Assembly: GCF_000154825.1 (NCBI RefSeq)
Contig: NZ_DS560019.1
Location: forward strand, 310,001 to 374,000
Source: Anaerofustis stercorihominis DSM 17244
GTDB lineage: Bacteria > Bacillota > Clostridia > Eubacteriales > Anaerofustaceae
Direction: 5' to 3'
Length of the DNA: 64,000 nucleotides
A model generated the notes under the pieces. That model did not search any database, was not told the DNA's origin, and was given only the letters and a program-made list of their open reading frames with translations. The translations under genes and the position numbers were made by a program. Shown here one piece after another: positions 10,241 through 18,088 of the stretch. Position 1 is the first letter of the stretch. The number at the start of each line of letters is the position of its first letter.

Positions 10241-10277
10241 GGGGCACTACGCCTTGCTTCGCAAGATTCCGCGCCCC
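10241..10277. repeat. GC-rich palindrome between thiF and thiG
   Basis: GGGGC at 10241 pairs with GCCCC at 10273-10277, and inside it CTTGC TTC GCAAG forms a second stem. The composition is far richer in G and C than the neighbouring DNA, as in REP-like intergenic palindromes. It has no T-run, so it is not a normal terminator; it may affect mRNA processing or stability between the two genes. Confidence 0.5.
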
Positions 10278-10287
10278 TTAACCACAT

Positions 10288-10926
10288 CTAAACTTCATTT
10301 TCACCTAATATGAGCCTTATGACCATATTTGCCTGATGTCCCGCACAAATACTTACTCTCGGTGACATAAGCCCCATTCCTTCATTTATATCGCTTACCC
10401 CATCTCCGCAGATATAAAGATTTTTCATCTTCTTTGTTGTTTTTATCAGATTGGAACTGCCGTAACCTGCCATACCGCTTCCGGAAACGATTTTTTTATC
10501 TTTATATGTTGTAAGCAGTGAATTTATGAGCATTGCTTTATTCTCTGCATTATCGAAAGCTTCGCAAATAATATCAATATCTTTAAAAATATCAGACGCA
10601 TTATTCTCATCTATTTTGGTAGTTTCATAAGTAATATTTAAATAAGGATTTATACTTTTTAGGATTTTAGCCGCTGCCTGTGTTTTATACATTCCAAGAT
10701 GATCAATATAATAATTCTGTCTGTTTAGATTGCTCAAGTCTACCTTATCAAAATCAACGATATGTAAGTTTCCCACACCGCTTCTGGCAAGCATTGCAGC
10801 AATGTTAGAACCAAGCCCCCCAAGTCCCGCAATACCTACTTTGGCACTCTTGAGTTTATTGTGAATATCCTCGCTAAATCTTATATCCATTATTTTATTT
10901 ATTTCATCTCTGGTTGGAGTATTCAT
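10288..10926 (-). CDS. thiF: ThiS adenylyltransferase ThiF
   Basis: E1-like enzyme that adenylates the ThiS C-terminus before sulfur transfer. It has the nucleotide-binding GIAGLGGLGSNIAAMLARSG (about 28-47), followed by DFDKVDLSNLNRQ and the typical adenylation-domain segment DIICEAFDNAENK. At about 212 residues it is a short ThiF without a rhodanese domain. I chose ATG 10926 (MNTPTRDE) over 10944 because GGAGGTG, which is also the Gly-Gly end of thiS, lies seven bases upstream. Confidence 0.92.
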   Translation of the reverse strand: MNTPTRDEINKIMDIRFSEDIHNKLKSAKVGIAGLGGLGSNIAAMLARSGVGNLHIVDFDKVDLSNLNRQNYYIDHLGMYKTQAAAKILKSINPYLNITYETTKIDENNASDIFKDIDIICEAFDNAENKAMLINSLLTTYKDKKIVSGSGMAGYGSSNLIKTTKKMKNLYICGDGVSDINEGMGLMSPRVSICAGHQANMVIRLILGENEV

Positions 10927-10927
10927 T

Positions 10928-11122
10928 TCAGCCACCTCCCACAAAGCTAACTACTTCCAGCTTATCATCATCTTTTATAATCACTTTTTCATAATCATTT
11001 TTACTAACTATTTCCTCGTTTAGTTCAATGGCAACTTTTGAACTGTCATATTGAAGTTTAAGAAGTAATTCCTTTAAATTGATATCTTTAAAATCAAAAC
11101 TTTCTCCGTTTACTCTAATCAT
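10928..11122 (-). CDS. thiS: Sulfur carrier protein ThiS
   Basis: 64-residue ubiquitin-like protein ending in VSFVGGG; the terminal Gly-Gly is the site of adenylation by ThiF and thiocarboxylation. LKELLLKL and VAIELNEEIVSK are typical of ThiS. It is the first gene of the minus-strand operon; AAGGAGGG lies just upstream of ATG 11122, right after the leader hairpin. Confidence 0.94.
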   Translation of the reverse strand: MIRVNGESFDFKDINLKELLLKLQYDSSKVAIELNEEIVSKNDYEKVIIKDDDKLEVVSFVGGG

Positions 11123-11149
11123 AATCCCTCCTTAAATTAATAATGTTCT

Positions 11150-11210
11150 ATAAAATAAAAATACCACAAGAAGAAACTACACCCGCGGTGGTGTACCCCT
11201 TCTTGTGGTA
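11150..11210 (-). promoter_or_regulatory. Candidate HMP-PP riboswitch (thiS motif) / transcription terminator in the thi leader
   Basis: On the minus strand an 11-bp outer stem ACCACAAGAAG / CTTCTTGTGGT (11210-11162 region) encloses internal-loop bases and an inner stem TACACC / GGTGTA with a short GC-rich loop; the outer stem is followed at once by a T-rich run (ATTTTTATTTTA). This is a terminator with a structured interior, directly before thiS. It fits the thiS-motif riboswitch, described as an aptamer embedded in a terminator that senses the thiamin precursor HMP-PP. I match it by architecture and gene context, not by a covariance search. No TPP riboswitch is present. Confidence 0.7.
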
Positions 11211-11227
11211 ATCACAATCTAAAAATC

Positions 11228-11256
11228 ATTATAATAATTTAATTATTATTTGTCAA
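11228..11256 (-). promoter_or_regulatory. Consensus sigma-A promoter of the thi operon
   Basis: On the minus strand TTGACA (11256-11251), a 17-base spacer and TATAAT (11233-11228): both boxes are perfect. Transcription should start near 11221, so the hairpin is at the very 5' end of the mRNA. Confidence 0.9.
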
Positions 11257-11276
11257 TTAAAATTAGATTAGAATTA

Positions 11277-11311
11277 TTGACTTTAGTATATAACTACATT
11301 AAAATATGTAG
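11277..11311 (+). promoter_or_regulatory. marR promoter with palindromic operator over the -10 box
   Basis: TTGACT (11277-11282), 17-base spacer, TAAAAT (11300-11305). The -10 box is the centre of a perfect inverted repeat CTACAT-N6-ATGTAG (11294-11311), a natural site for an autoregulating MarR-family dimer. The link to the protein is inferred. Confidence 0.65.
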
Positions 11312-11335
11312 CATAGTACATATTGGGAGGATATT

Positions 11336-11770
11336 ATGTCAACAGTAGAAAATCTTGAATTTTATTTTAAAAGAATTAACGACGCAATGATATCCTACGC
11401 AAACAATGAATTGAAAGAACTGGATCTTACTTTTTCTCAAATGGAAGTGATTAGTTTTTTAATCGAAAATAAAGACAAAAAAATATATCAAAAGGATATA
11501 GAAAGATATTTTAACTTATCTCATCCGACGGTAATCGGGCTTCTTAAAAGATTACAAACAAAAGAACTTATATCAATAAATATAAGCAGTGAAGACAGAA
11601 GGAAAAGAAATATTGAGCTTACTGACAAAGTTTTTGATATAAAAGAAAAAATGAATTGTAAAATGAAAGAAATGGAAAAGTATGTAAGAAGATTTTTAGA
11701 TGATGATGAACTTACAGAACTGGAAAGGTTACTTAGAATAATATGTGAAAATGTTATATATAATTTATGA
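11336..11770 (+). CDS. MarR-family transcriptional regulator
   Basis: 144 residues with the MarR winged helix: helices through KDIERYFNLSHPTVIGLLKRLQTKELI (about 50-76) and a wing with SSEDRRKRNIELT. GGGAGG precedes ATG 11336 closely. It starts a plus-strand unit with ftsH 40 bases downstream and is divergent from the thi operon. A palindrome over its own -10 box suggests autoregulation. Ligand unknown. A MarR repressor directly ahead of ftsH suggests that this protease copy is inducible. Confidence 0.88.
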   Translation: MSTVENLEFYFKRINDAMISYANNELKELDLTFSQMEVISFLIENKDKKIYQKDIERYFNLSHPTVIGLLKRLQTKELISINISSEDRRKRNIELTDKVFDIKEKMNCKMKEMEKYVRRFLDDDELTELERLLRIICENVIYNL

Positions 11771-11809
11771 TAAATAATTGGTAATGTATTTAAATAAAAG
11801 GAGAATAAA

Positions 11810-13624
11810 ATGAACAAAATGGACAACGGAACGAAGAAAACACTTAGTATATACGCAGTACTCTTGCTTATAGTAATACTTTTAAATACCATAGTCATCC
11901 CTATGATGACTTCTCAGCAAATAAAGGAAGTAGACTACAGCACTTTTCTTACCATGACGGAGCAAAAGAAAATAGATCAAGTAGAAATAACCTCAAATAA
12001 AATAATTTTCTCGGATAAATCTAATCCTAAAAAATATTATAAAACGGGAATAGTTGATGATACGGGACTTGTAAGCAGACTACAGGAAAGCGGAGCAAAA
12101 TTCGGGAGCGAAATAGTAGAAAAGAATTCTATATTTTCAAGTATCTTCTGGTTCTTGTTACCGATTATTCTGGTAACCGTATTCTTTAGCTTTATAAGCA
12201 GAAAAATGGCGGGAAGAATGGGACCGGGCGGAATGAATACGATGCAGTTTGGCAAAAGCAACGCCAAAGTATATGTTAAATCAACGGACGGAGTAAAATT
12301 TAAAGATGTAGCCGGAGAAGACGAAGCAAAAGAAGCTCTAACTGAAATCGTAGACTTTTTACATAACCCGGGAAGATATCAGCAAATCGGTGCAAAGATA
12401 CCTAAAGGAGCACTTCTCGTAGGACCTCCGGGAACTGGTAAAACTCTCCTAGCAAAAGCTGTAGCGGGAGAAGCAAATGTACCTTTCTTCTCTATTTCAG
12501 GTTCTGAGTTCGTAGAGATGTTTGTCGGTATGGGGGCGGCTAAAGTAAGAGATCTATTCAAGCAGGCTAATGAAAAAGCACCTTGTATAGTATTTATAGA
12601 CGAAATAGATACCATAGGAAAGAAAAGAGGAAACGCAAATATAGGCGGTAATGACGAGAGAGAACAAACGCTTAATCAGCTGCTTACGGAAATGGACGGC
12701 TTTGATTCTTCAAAAGGTGTTATTATCCTTGCAGCATCAAACAGACCGGATTCACTTGACCCTGCACTTTTAAGACCGGGAAGATTTGATAGGAGGATAC
12801 CTGTTGAACTGCCAGATTTAAAAGGAAGGGAAGAAATATTAAAGGTTCATGCGAAAAATATAAAACTTGCAAATGATGTAGATTTCTCCATAATAGCAAG
12901 AACGGCGGCGGGAGCAAGCGGTGCGGAACTTGCAAATATGATAAATGAAGCCGCTCTGCACGCCGTAAGAAACGGAAGAAGCGAAGTTACACAAGCAGAT
13001 TTGGAAGAAAGTATCGAAACGGTCATAGCGGGATATCAAAAGAAAAATAAAGTCCTTTCAGATAAAGAAAAGCTTATCGTTTCATACCACGAAGTGGGTC
13101 ATGCACTTGTTGCGGCTAAACAAACCGATTCGGCACCTGTTACAAAAATCACAATTATCCCCAGAACTTCCGGAGCTTTAGGTTATACTCTTCAGGTAGA
13201 TGAAGGTGAACACAATTTAATGAGCAAAGAAGAAATAGAAAATAAAATCGCTACATTCACAGGCGGAAGAGTCGCTGAAGAACTTATATTCAAATCCATT
13301 ACAACCGGAGCGGCAAACGATATAGAACAGGCGACTAAACTTGCCAGGGCGATGATAACAAGATTTGGTATGAGTGACGAATTCGGAATGGTTGCTTTGG
13401 AAACCGAAAGCAATGCTTACTTAGGCGGAGATACTGCTCTTGCATGTTCCAACGAAACAGCTACTATTATAGATAAAAAAGTGGTTTCCCTTGTAAACGA
13501 GCAATATGAAAAAGCTAAACAAATACTTACGGAAAACATGGCTAAACTCCATGAAATCGCCAAATTCTTATATGAACAAGAAACAATAACCGGCGAGGAA
13601 TTTATGAAGATATTGAATTCATAA
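11810..13624 (+). CDS. ftsH: ATP-dependent zinc metalloprotease FtsH
   Basis: 604 residues. TM helix about 12-30, an extracytoplasmic segment, a second TM about 105-125, the AAA+ module with Walker A GPPGTGKT (about 205), Walker B IVFIDEID, the second region of homology ending in RPGRFDRRI, and the M41 protease site HEVGH (about 425). It degrades membrane and some soluble proteins. The C-terminus ends soon after the protease domain, somewhat shorter than many FtsH. The MarR neighbour is unusual, since housekeeping ftsH often sits near tilS/hpt, so this may be a second copy. Confidence 0.95.
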   Translation: MNKMDNGTKKTLSIYAVLLLIVILLNTIVIPMMTSQQIKEVDYSTFLTMTEQKKIDQVEITSNKIIFSDKSNPKKYYKTGIVDDTGLVSRLQESGAKFGSEIVEKNSIFSSIFWFLLPIILVTVFFSFISRKMAGRMGPGGMNTMQFGKSNAKVYVKSTDGVKFKDVAGEDEAKEALTEIVDFLHNPGRYQQIGAKIPKGALLVGPPGTGKTLLAKAVAGEANVPFFSISGSEFVEMFVGMGAAKVRDLFKQANEKAPCIVFIDEIDTIGKKRGNANIGGNDEREQTLNQLLTEMDGFDSSKGVIILAASNRPDSLDPALLRPGRFDRRIPVELPDLKGREEILKVHAKNIKLANDVDFSIIARTAAGASGAELANMINEAALHAVRNGRSEVTQADLEESIETVIAGYQKKNKVLSDKEKLIVSYHEVGHALVAAKQTDSAPVTKITIIPRTSGALGYTLQVDEGEHNLMSKEEIENKIATFTGGRVAEELIFKSITTGAANDIEQATKLARAMITRFGMSDEFGMVALETESNAYLGGDTALACSNETATIIDKKVVSLVNEQYEKAKQILTENMAKLHEIAKFLYEQETITGEEFMKILNS

Positions 13625-13684
13625 TAAATATTGATATTGCCTTTATTATATATAGAGGCAATATTTTTATATAAGGAGAAATAA

Positions 13685-14161
13685 ATGATAAAAGAAATAT
13701 TATTACTGGGAAATCCCAACCTTTATAAAGTAAGTAAAGAAGTAAAAGAAGAAGAAATCCAACTGCTAAAAAATATCGAGATTGATTTACATGACACCTT
13801 AATGAACTACAGGAAAGTACATGGTGCGGGGAGGGCAATCGCTGCACCTCAAATAGGAATAGAAAAAAGAATATTATACATGAATATAGATAAACCTATT
13901 TTAATTGTGAACCCTAAGCTGACATTTCCGGACAGTGAGAAAATACAAGTAATGGATGACTGCATGTCATTCCCCAATTTAACCGTAAAGGTTGAAAGAT
14001 ATAAAAATTGCATTTTAAATTATAAAGACAGAAATTTTAGCGACTGCAAAATGATTTTAAAAGATGATTTATCGGAGCTGATTCAACACGAATACGATCA
14101 TCTTGACGGGATACTTGCTACAATGAGAGGTATAGATAGCAAATCCTTTTATTTAAAATAA
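13685..14161 (+). CDS. def: Peptide deformylase-type protein (paralogue)
   Basis: 158 residues. The three metal/catalytic motifs of deformylase are present in altered form: motif 1 reads GAGRAIAAPQIG instead of GxGLAAPQ (two extra residues), motif 2 DDCMSFPN instead of EGCLS, and motif 3 HEYDHLDG with both His and the Glu. The metal ligands (Cys, His, His) are intact, so it can be active in removing N-formyl groups, but it belongs to the divergent paralogue group seen in many Clostridia. AAGGAGA precedes ATG 13685. It follows ftsH by 60 bases. Confidence 0.8.
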   Translation: MIKEILLLGNPNLYKVSKEVKEEEIQLLKNIEIDLHDTLMNYRKVHGAGRAIAAPQIGIEKRILYMNIDKPILIVNPKLTFPDSEKIQVMDDCMSFPNLTVKVERYKNCILNYKDRNFSDCKMILKDDLSELIQHEYDHLDGILATMRGIDSKSFYLK

Positions 14162-14228
14162 GTATATTTTGAAAAAACAGTAAAAAATGTTATAATAAAG
14201 CCTCAAAAAACATAAGGAAAATTATATT

Positions 14229-16013
14229 ATGAACGATTTAAAAGAATATTTATTTGAAAATATATTACCGAACGTCGAAAAACCTTCAAGATATATAGGA
14301 GATGAATTCAACAGCGTAAAACCAAAGGAAAACCCTAAGGTAAGGTTTGCTTTTTGTTTTCCCGATATATATGAAATCGGTATGTCTCACCTTGGAATGA
14401 AGATACTCTATGAAGTATTAAATAAGGAAGAAGATGTAATGTGCGAAAGAGTATTCGCACCTAAAATGGATATGGCGGAAGAGATGAGAAAACATGACTT
14501 CCCCCTTTTTTCTTTGGAAAGTTTTTCTAAAGTATCGGACTTTGATTTTGTCGGATTTACCATACAATTTGAAATGTGCCTTACTACAATCCTTTTAATG
14601 CTGGATCTGGCGAATATCCCGTTCCTTTCAAAAGACAGAACAGAAGAAGACCCAATCGTAGTATGCGGAGGACCCTGTACTTGTAATCCAGAACCTTTTG
14701 CTGATTTCTTTGACCTTATAATGCTGGGAGAAGGAGAAGAGGTACTTCCTCATTTAATGGATATCTATAAAAATTTTTCTTCTAAAAATGAATTTTTAAT
14801 TAAAGCAAGTGAAGTAGTAGGAGTATATATCCCAAATCTTGATGAAATAAAACAGGAACATATCGAAAAGTCAATCATACCAAGTATGAATAATGTATAT
14901 TCTTTGAAAAAGCCTATAGTACCTTATACCCCTCCCGTACATGACAGGATATCACTCGAAGTCATGAGAGGATGTTTCAGAGGATGCAGGTTCTGTCAGG
15001 CGGGAATGATCTATCGTCCGGTAAGACAAAAATCACTGCCTACTTTAATAGAGCAGGCAGATGAACTTATCAAAAACACAGGCTACGAAGAAATATCCCT
15101 AACGAGTCTGAGTACCACAGACCACTTCCACTGTATGGAACTGGTTAAATATCTTGTAGACAATTACAAAGATAAAAGAATAAATGTTTCTCTTCCATCT
15201 CTTAGAATGGACGAGTTCTCTTTGGAACTTTCTGAAGAAGTCGGGTCACTGAAGAAAAACTCTCTTACTTTTGCTCCCGAAGCGGGAAGTCAAAGAATGA
15301 GGAATGTAATAAATAAAAATTTAACCGAAGAAGATATTTTAGGAACCATAAAAAGAGTATTCGAAGCCGGATATTCAAAAATAAAATTATATTTTATGAT
15401 AGGTCTTCCCTACGAAACAGATGAAGACATAAAAGGAATAGCTGATCTCGCACAAAAAATAATAAATATTTATTATAGTTTGGAAAAGAAAAAAAGACCT
15501 AAGCCATTTAAATTAACTGTCAGCACATCTTGTTTCGTACCAAAACCTTTTACAGCATTTCAGTGGTTCCCTCAAAATTCAATGAAAGAATTCCATAGAA
15601 AACAGCAGTATTTAAAATCATTAATGCCCAAAATGGTAACTTATAATTATCACGACAGCAAATTATCAATGCTTGAAGCGGTACTTGCAAAAGGAGAAAG
15701 ATTTTTATCAAAGGCAATCATAAAAGCATACGAAAACGGATGTGTATTCGACTCATGGTTCGACCATTTCAACTACGCAGGCTGGATGGATGCTCTTAGA
15801 TCCATAGGTATAGAACCCCAGGAATATGCTTCCAGAGAACTTAATTATGAAGATGAGCTTCCATGGGATAAATTCGATTATCATATCGATAAAGAATTTT
15901 TGATAAAAGAAAACGAAAAAGCAAAAAAAGAAACAACAACTCCGCCTTGTCACAAGAAATGTTCAGCATGCGGAATAAGTAAAGCATACGGGAGGTGTGA
16001 ATTTGAAGTATAG
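14229..16013 (+). CDS. B12-binding-type radical SAM protein (TIGR03960-like)
   Basis: 594 residues. N-terminal cobalamin-binding-like region (about 1-200), then a radical SAM domain with the cluster motif RGCFRGCRFCQAG (about 250-262, CxxxCxxC) and PEAGSQRMRNVINK downstream. The C-terminus has an extra Cys-rich tail (CHKKCSACG, then C). In Clostridia this family almost always precedes the DUF2344 protein, and often ribonuclease G; here the pair overlaps by 17 bases but ribonuclease G is absent. The reaction is not known to me; RNA modification is a guess from context. Confidence 0.85.
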   Translation: MNDLKEYLFENILPNVEKPSRYIGDEFNSVKPKENPKVRFAFCFPDIYEIGMSHLGMKILYEVLNKEEDVMCERVFAPKMDMAEEMRKHDFPLFSLESFSKVSDFDFVGFTIQFEMCLTTILLMLDLANIPFLSKDRTEEDPIVVCGGPCTCNPEPFADFFDLIMLGEGEEVLPHLMDIYKNFSSKNEFLIKASEVVGVYIPNLDEIKQEHIEKSIIPSMNNVYSLKKPIVPYTPPVHDRISLEVMRGCFRGCRFCQAGMIYRPVRQKSLPTLIEQADELIKNTGYEEISLTSLSTTDHFHCMELVKYLVDNYKDKRINVSLPSLRMDEFSLELSEEVGSLKKNSLTFAPEAGSQRMRNVINKNLTEEDILGTIKRVFEAGYSKIKLYFMIGLPYETDEDIKGIADLAQKIINIYYSLEKKKRPKPFKLTVSTSCFVPKPFTAFQWFPQNSMKEFHRKQQYLKSLMPKMVTYNYHDSKLSMLEAVLAKGERFLSKAIIKAYENGCVFDSWFDHFNYAGWMDALRSIGIEPQEYASRELNYEDELPWDKFDYHIDKEFLIKENEKAKKETTTPPCHKKCSACGISKAYGRCEFEV

Positions 16014-16668
16014 ACTTAAATACGTAAAAAAGGATAATTTAATATTTATATCCCACCTTGATATATTAAAAGTACTGCAAAGAGCCTTTAGAAGAGCAGG
16101 GCTAAATCTCGAGCATTCAAAAGGATTTAATCCTCATCCCAAAGTTCATTTTGCACCGCCACTTCCCCTATTTACATCTTCAATGGGAGAATATGTAGAT
16201 GTTGAAACAAGAGAAGATTTTAATGAAAAAGAGTTACAAAAAAGATTAAATAATTCACTGCCGGATAATCTTCAAATCATAAAAGCGGAAAAGCTGGAAG
16301 AAAATGCAAAAAGCCTGGGAAAATCTTTGGACAGTGCCATATATAATATAATATTTACATTTGACGATATCAATAATATATCAGCTGAGGAAATAAGTGA
16401 TTTTATTGTAAAAAGCGATGAATTAAATATTACTAAGAAAAATAAAAAAGGCAGGACAGTGACAAAGAATATAAAACCAAGTATATTTAATTTTAAATGT
16501 GAGATAAGCGGAAATAATCTAATTATAAATACAAAATTATCCCTAAGAACAGATGAAATATTATCTCCGACAAATGTCATCAATATTCTAAGGGAAAACT
16601 TTGCAGAATTAAATAATGCAAAAAAAGTAAAGTTAGAAAAAAAAGATACATTACTGTTTTCAAACTAA
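15997..16668 (+). CDS. DUF2344 / TIGR03936 family protein
   Basis: 223 residues, beginning KYRLKYVKKDNLIFISHLDILKVLQRAFRRAGL, with EHSKGFNPHPKVHFAPPLPLF following, both hallmarks of this family. It overlaps the preceding radical SAM gene and is presumably its partner; the two are fused in some bacteria. Function unknown. The RBS GGAGGTG lies inside the end of the upstream gene. Confidence 0.85.
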   Translation: MNLKYRLKYVKKDNLIFISHLDILKVLQRAFRRAGLNLEHSKGFNPHPKVHFAPPLPLFTSSMGEYVDVETREDFNEKELQKRLNNSLPDNLQIIKAEKLEENAKSLGKSLDSAIYNIIFTFDDINNISAEEISDFIVKSDELNITKKNKKGRTVTKNIKPSIFNFKCEISGNNLIINTKLSLRTDEILSPTNVINILRENFAELNNAKKVKLEKKDTLLFSN

Positions 16669-16742
16669 AATATGTATGATATAATATTTTAAATGTGTAA
16701 TGAAAAACAATTAAAAGTTAACAAATTTATTGGAGGTATATT

Positions 16743-17303
16743 ATGATTTCAGCAGGCGATTTTAGAAATGGTGTAACATTTGAAATGGACAACGATGTTT
16801 ATACGATCGTACAATTTCAGCATGTAAAACCGGGAAAAGGAAGCGCTTTTGTAAGAGCAAAGATTAAAAATATAAAAACAGGATCAACGGTAGAAAGAAC
16901 TTTCTCACCAAATGAAAAGTTTTCTAAAGCAGATATTTCGACAAAAGAAATGCAGTATCTATACAATGACGGAGAACTTTACTACTTCATGGACGGTGAA
17001 ACTTATGACCAAATCCCACTTAACTATGACCAGGTAGCAGACGCTATAGTTTACTTAAAGGAAAATGATAATGCCACAATCAGATTCCATTCCGGAGAAG
17101 CTTTCAGCGTAGCACCTCCATTATTTGTTGAATTAGAAATAACAGAAACAGAACCGGGATTCAAAGGCGATACAGCACAGGGAGCTACAAAACCCGCAAC
17201 GGTAGAAACAGGAGCACAAGTTAACGTACCTCTATTCGTTGAAGAAGGTGATGTAATCAGAATCGATACAAGAACCGGTGAATATATGGAAAGAGTTAAA
17301 TAA
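16743..17303 (+). CDS. efp: Translation elongation factor P
   Basis: 186 residues, three beta-barrel domains. The domain-I loop reads [15 protein letters not shown] (about 27-41), so the modified residue is the Lys at about position 32. The C-terminus has [39 protein letters not shown], the EF-P signature. It relieves ribosome stalling at polyproline. GGAGGT lies seven bases before ATG 16743; the gene appears to be on its own. Confidence 0.96.
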   Translation: MISAGDFRNGVTFEMDNDVYTIVQFQHVKPGKGSAFVRAKIKNIKTGSTVERTFSPNEKFSKADISTKEMQYLYNDGELYYFMDGETYDQIPLNYDQVADAIVYLKENDNATIRFHSGEAFSVAPPLFVELEITETEPGFKGDTAQGATKPATVETGAQVNVPLFVEEGDVIRIDTRTGEYMERVK

Positions 17304-17309
17304 ATATTT

Positions 17310-17340
17310 TTATAAGACCGTTTATGCGGTCTTTTTTTAT
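17310..17340 (+). terminator. efp terminator
   Basis: Stem AAGACCG / CGGTCTT with a six-base loop followed by a T-run. Confidence 0.88.
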
Positions 17341-17390
17341 TTATTTAAAATCTAATTTTTAGGAATGATTATTAATGTCAATTAAAAAGG

Positions 17391-17419
17391 TTACATTTAC
17401 CAATTAAGTGTGTTATAAT
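17391..17419 (+). promoter_or_regulatory. Rubrerythrin promoter
   Basis: TTACAT (17391-17396), 17-base spacer, TATAAT (17414-17419), about 38 bases before the rubrerythrin start. AT-rich partial dyads around the -10 could bind a peroxide regulator, but this is not shown. Confidence 0.6.
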
Positions 17420-17456
17420 ATGTTATACGAGATGACCATATAGGAGGTAAATAATT

Positions 17457-17993
17457 ATGGGTAAATTAGACGGAACAAAAACACTTGAAAACTTAAAAAC
17501 TGCTTTTGGCGGAGAAAGTGAAGCTAGAAATAAATACACATATTACGCTAGCAAAGCTAAAAAAGAAGGGTATAATCAAATTGCTGAATTCTTTGAAGAA
17601 ACAGCTAACAATGAAAAAGAACATGCTAAACTTTGGTTCAAATTAATTCATGGTATCGGAACTACAGAAGAAAATCTTATTGATGCAGCTGCAGGTGAAA
17701 ACTATGAATGGACAGAAATGTACGCAACATTCGCTAAAGAAGCAAGAGAAGAAGGTTTAGACGATATCGCAGAAGCTTTTGAAGGGGTTCTTAAGATAGA
17801 AAAAACTCATGAAGAAAGATATAATGCTTTACTTAAAAATGTAAAAGAAAACAAAGTATTCGCTAAAGACGAAGAAGTTATTTGGGAATGCGGTAACTGC
17901 GGACATTTAGTAGTTGCTAAAGACGCACCTAAAGTTTGTCCTGTTTGTAAACATCCTCAAGCTTATTTCTTTATCAAAAAACAAAATTATTAA
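17457..17993 (+). CDS. rbr: Rubrerythrin
   Basis: 178 residues. N-terminal ferritin-like four-helix bundle with the diiron ligands in [20 protein letters not shown] and [14 protein letters not shown], followed by a rubredoxin-like domain with CGNCG and CPVCKH (about 142-165) for the mononuclear Fe(Cys)4 site. It reduces hydrogen peroxide in anaerobes. AGGAGGT precedes ATG 17457; monocistronic between two terminators. Its codon use looks like that of a highly expressed gene. Confidence 0.96.
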   Translation: MGKLDGTKTLENLKTAFGGESEARNKYTYYASKAKKEGYNQIAEFFEETANNEKEHAKLWFKLIHGIGTTEENLIDAAAGENYEWTEMYATFAKEAREEGLDDIAEAFEGVLKIEKTHEERYNALLKNVKENKVFAKDEEVIWECGNCGHLVVAKDAPKVCPVCKHPQAYFFIKKQNY

Positions 17994-18004
17994 TAAACTG
18001 TTCG

Positions 18005-18043
18005 TAAAAAAAGAATAGCTGAAGCTATTTCTTTTTTTTATTT
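18005..18043 (+). terminator. Rubrerythrin terminator
   Basis: Stem AAAGAATAGCT / AGCTATTTCTTT (near-perfect) followed by a T-run. Confidence 0.82.
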
Positions 18044-18049
18044 GATATA

Positions 18050-18080
18050 AAACAAAAAGAGTGCATCAGCACTTCTTTTA
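18050..18080 (-). terminator. ileS terminator
   Basis: On the minus strand GAAGTGCTGATGCACTC forms a stem AGTGC / GCACT followed by TTTTTGTTTT. Confidence 0.75.
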
Positions 18081-18088
18081 AATTACAA

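Noticed and set aside
11123-11335. TPP riboswitch before thiS
   Set aside because: Conserved TPP aptamer bases (CUGAGA, GAU-rich loops) are absent; the hairpin is a different, smaller structure.
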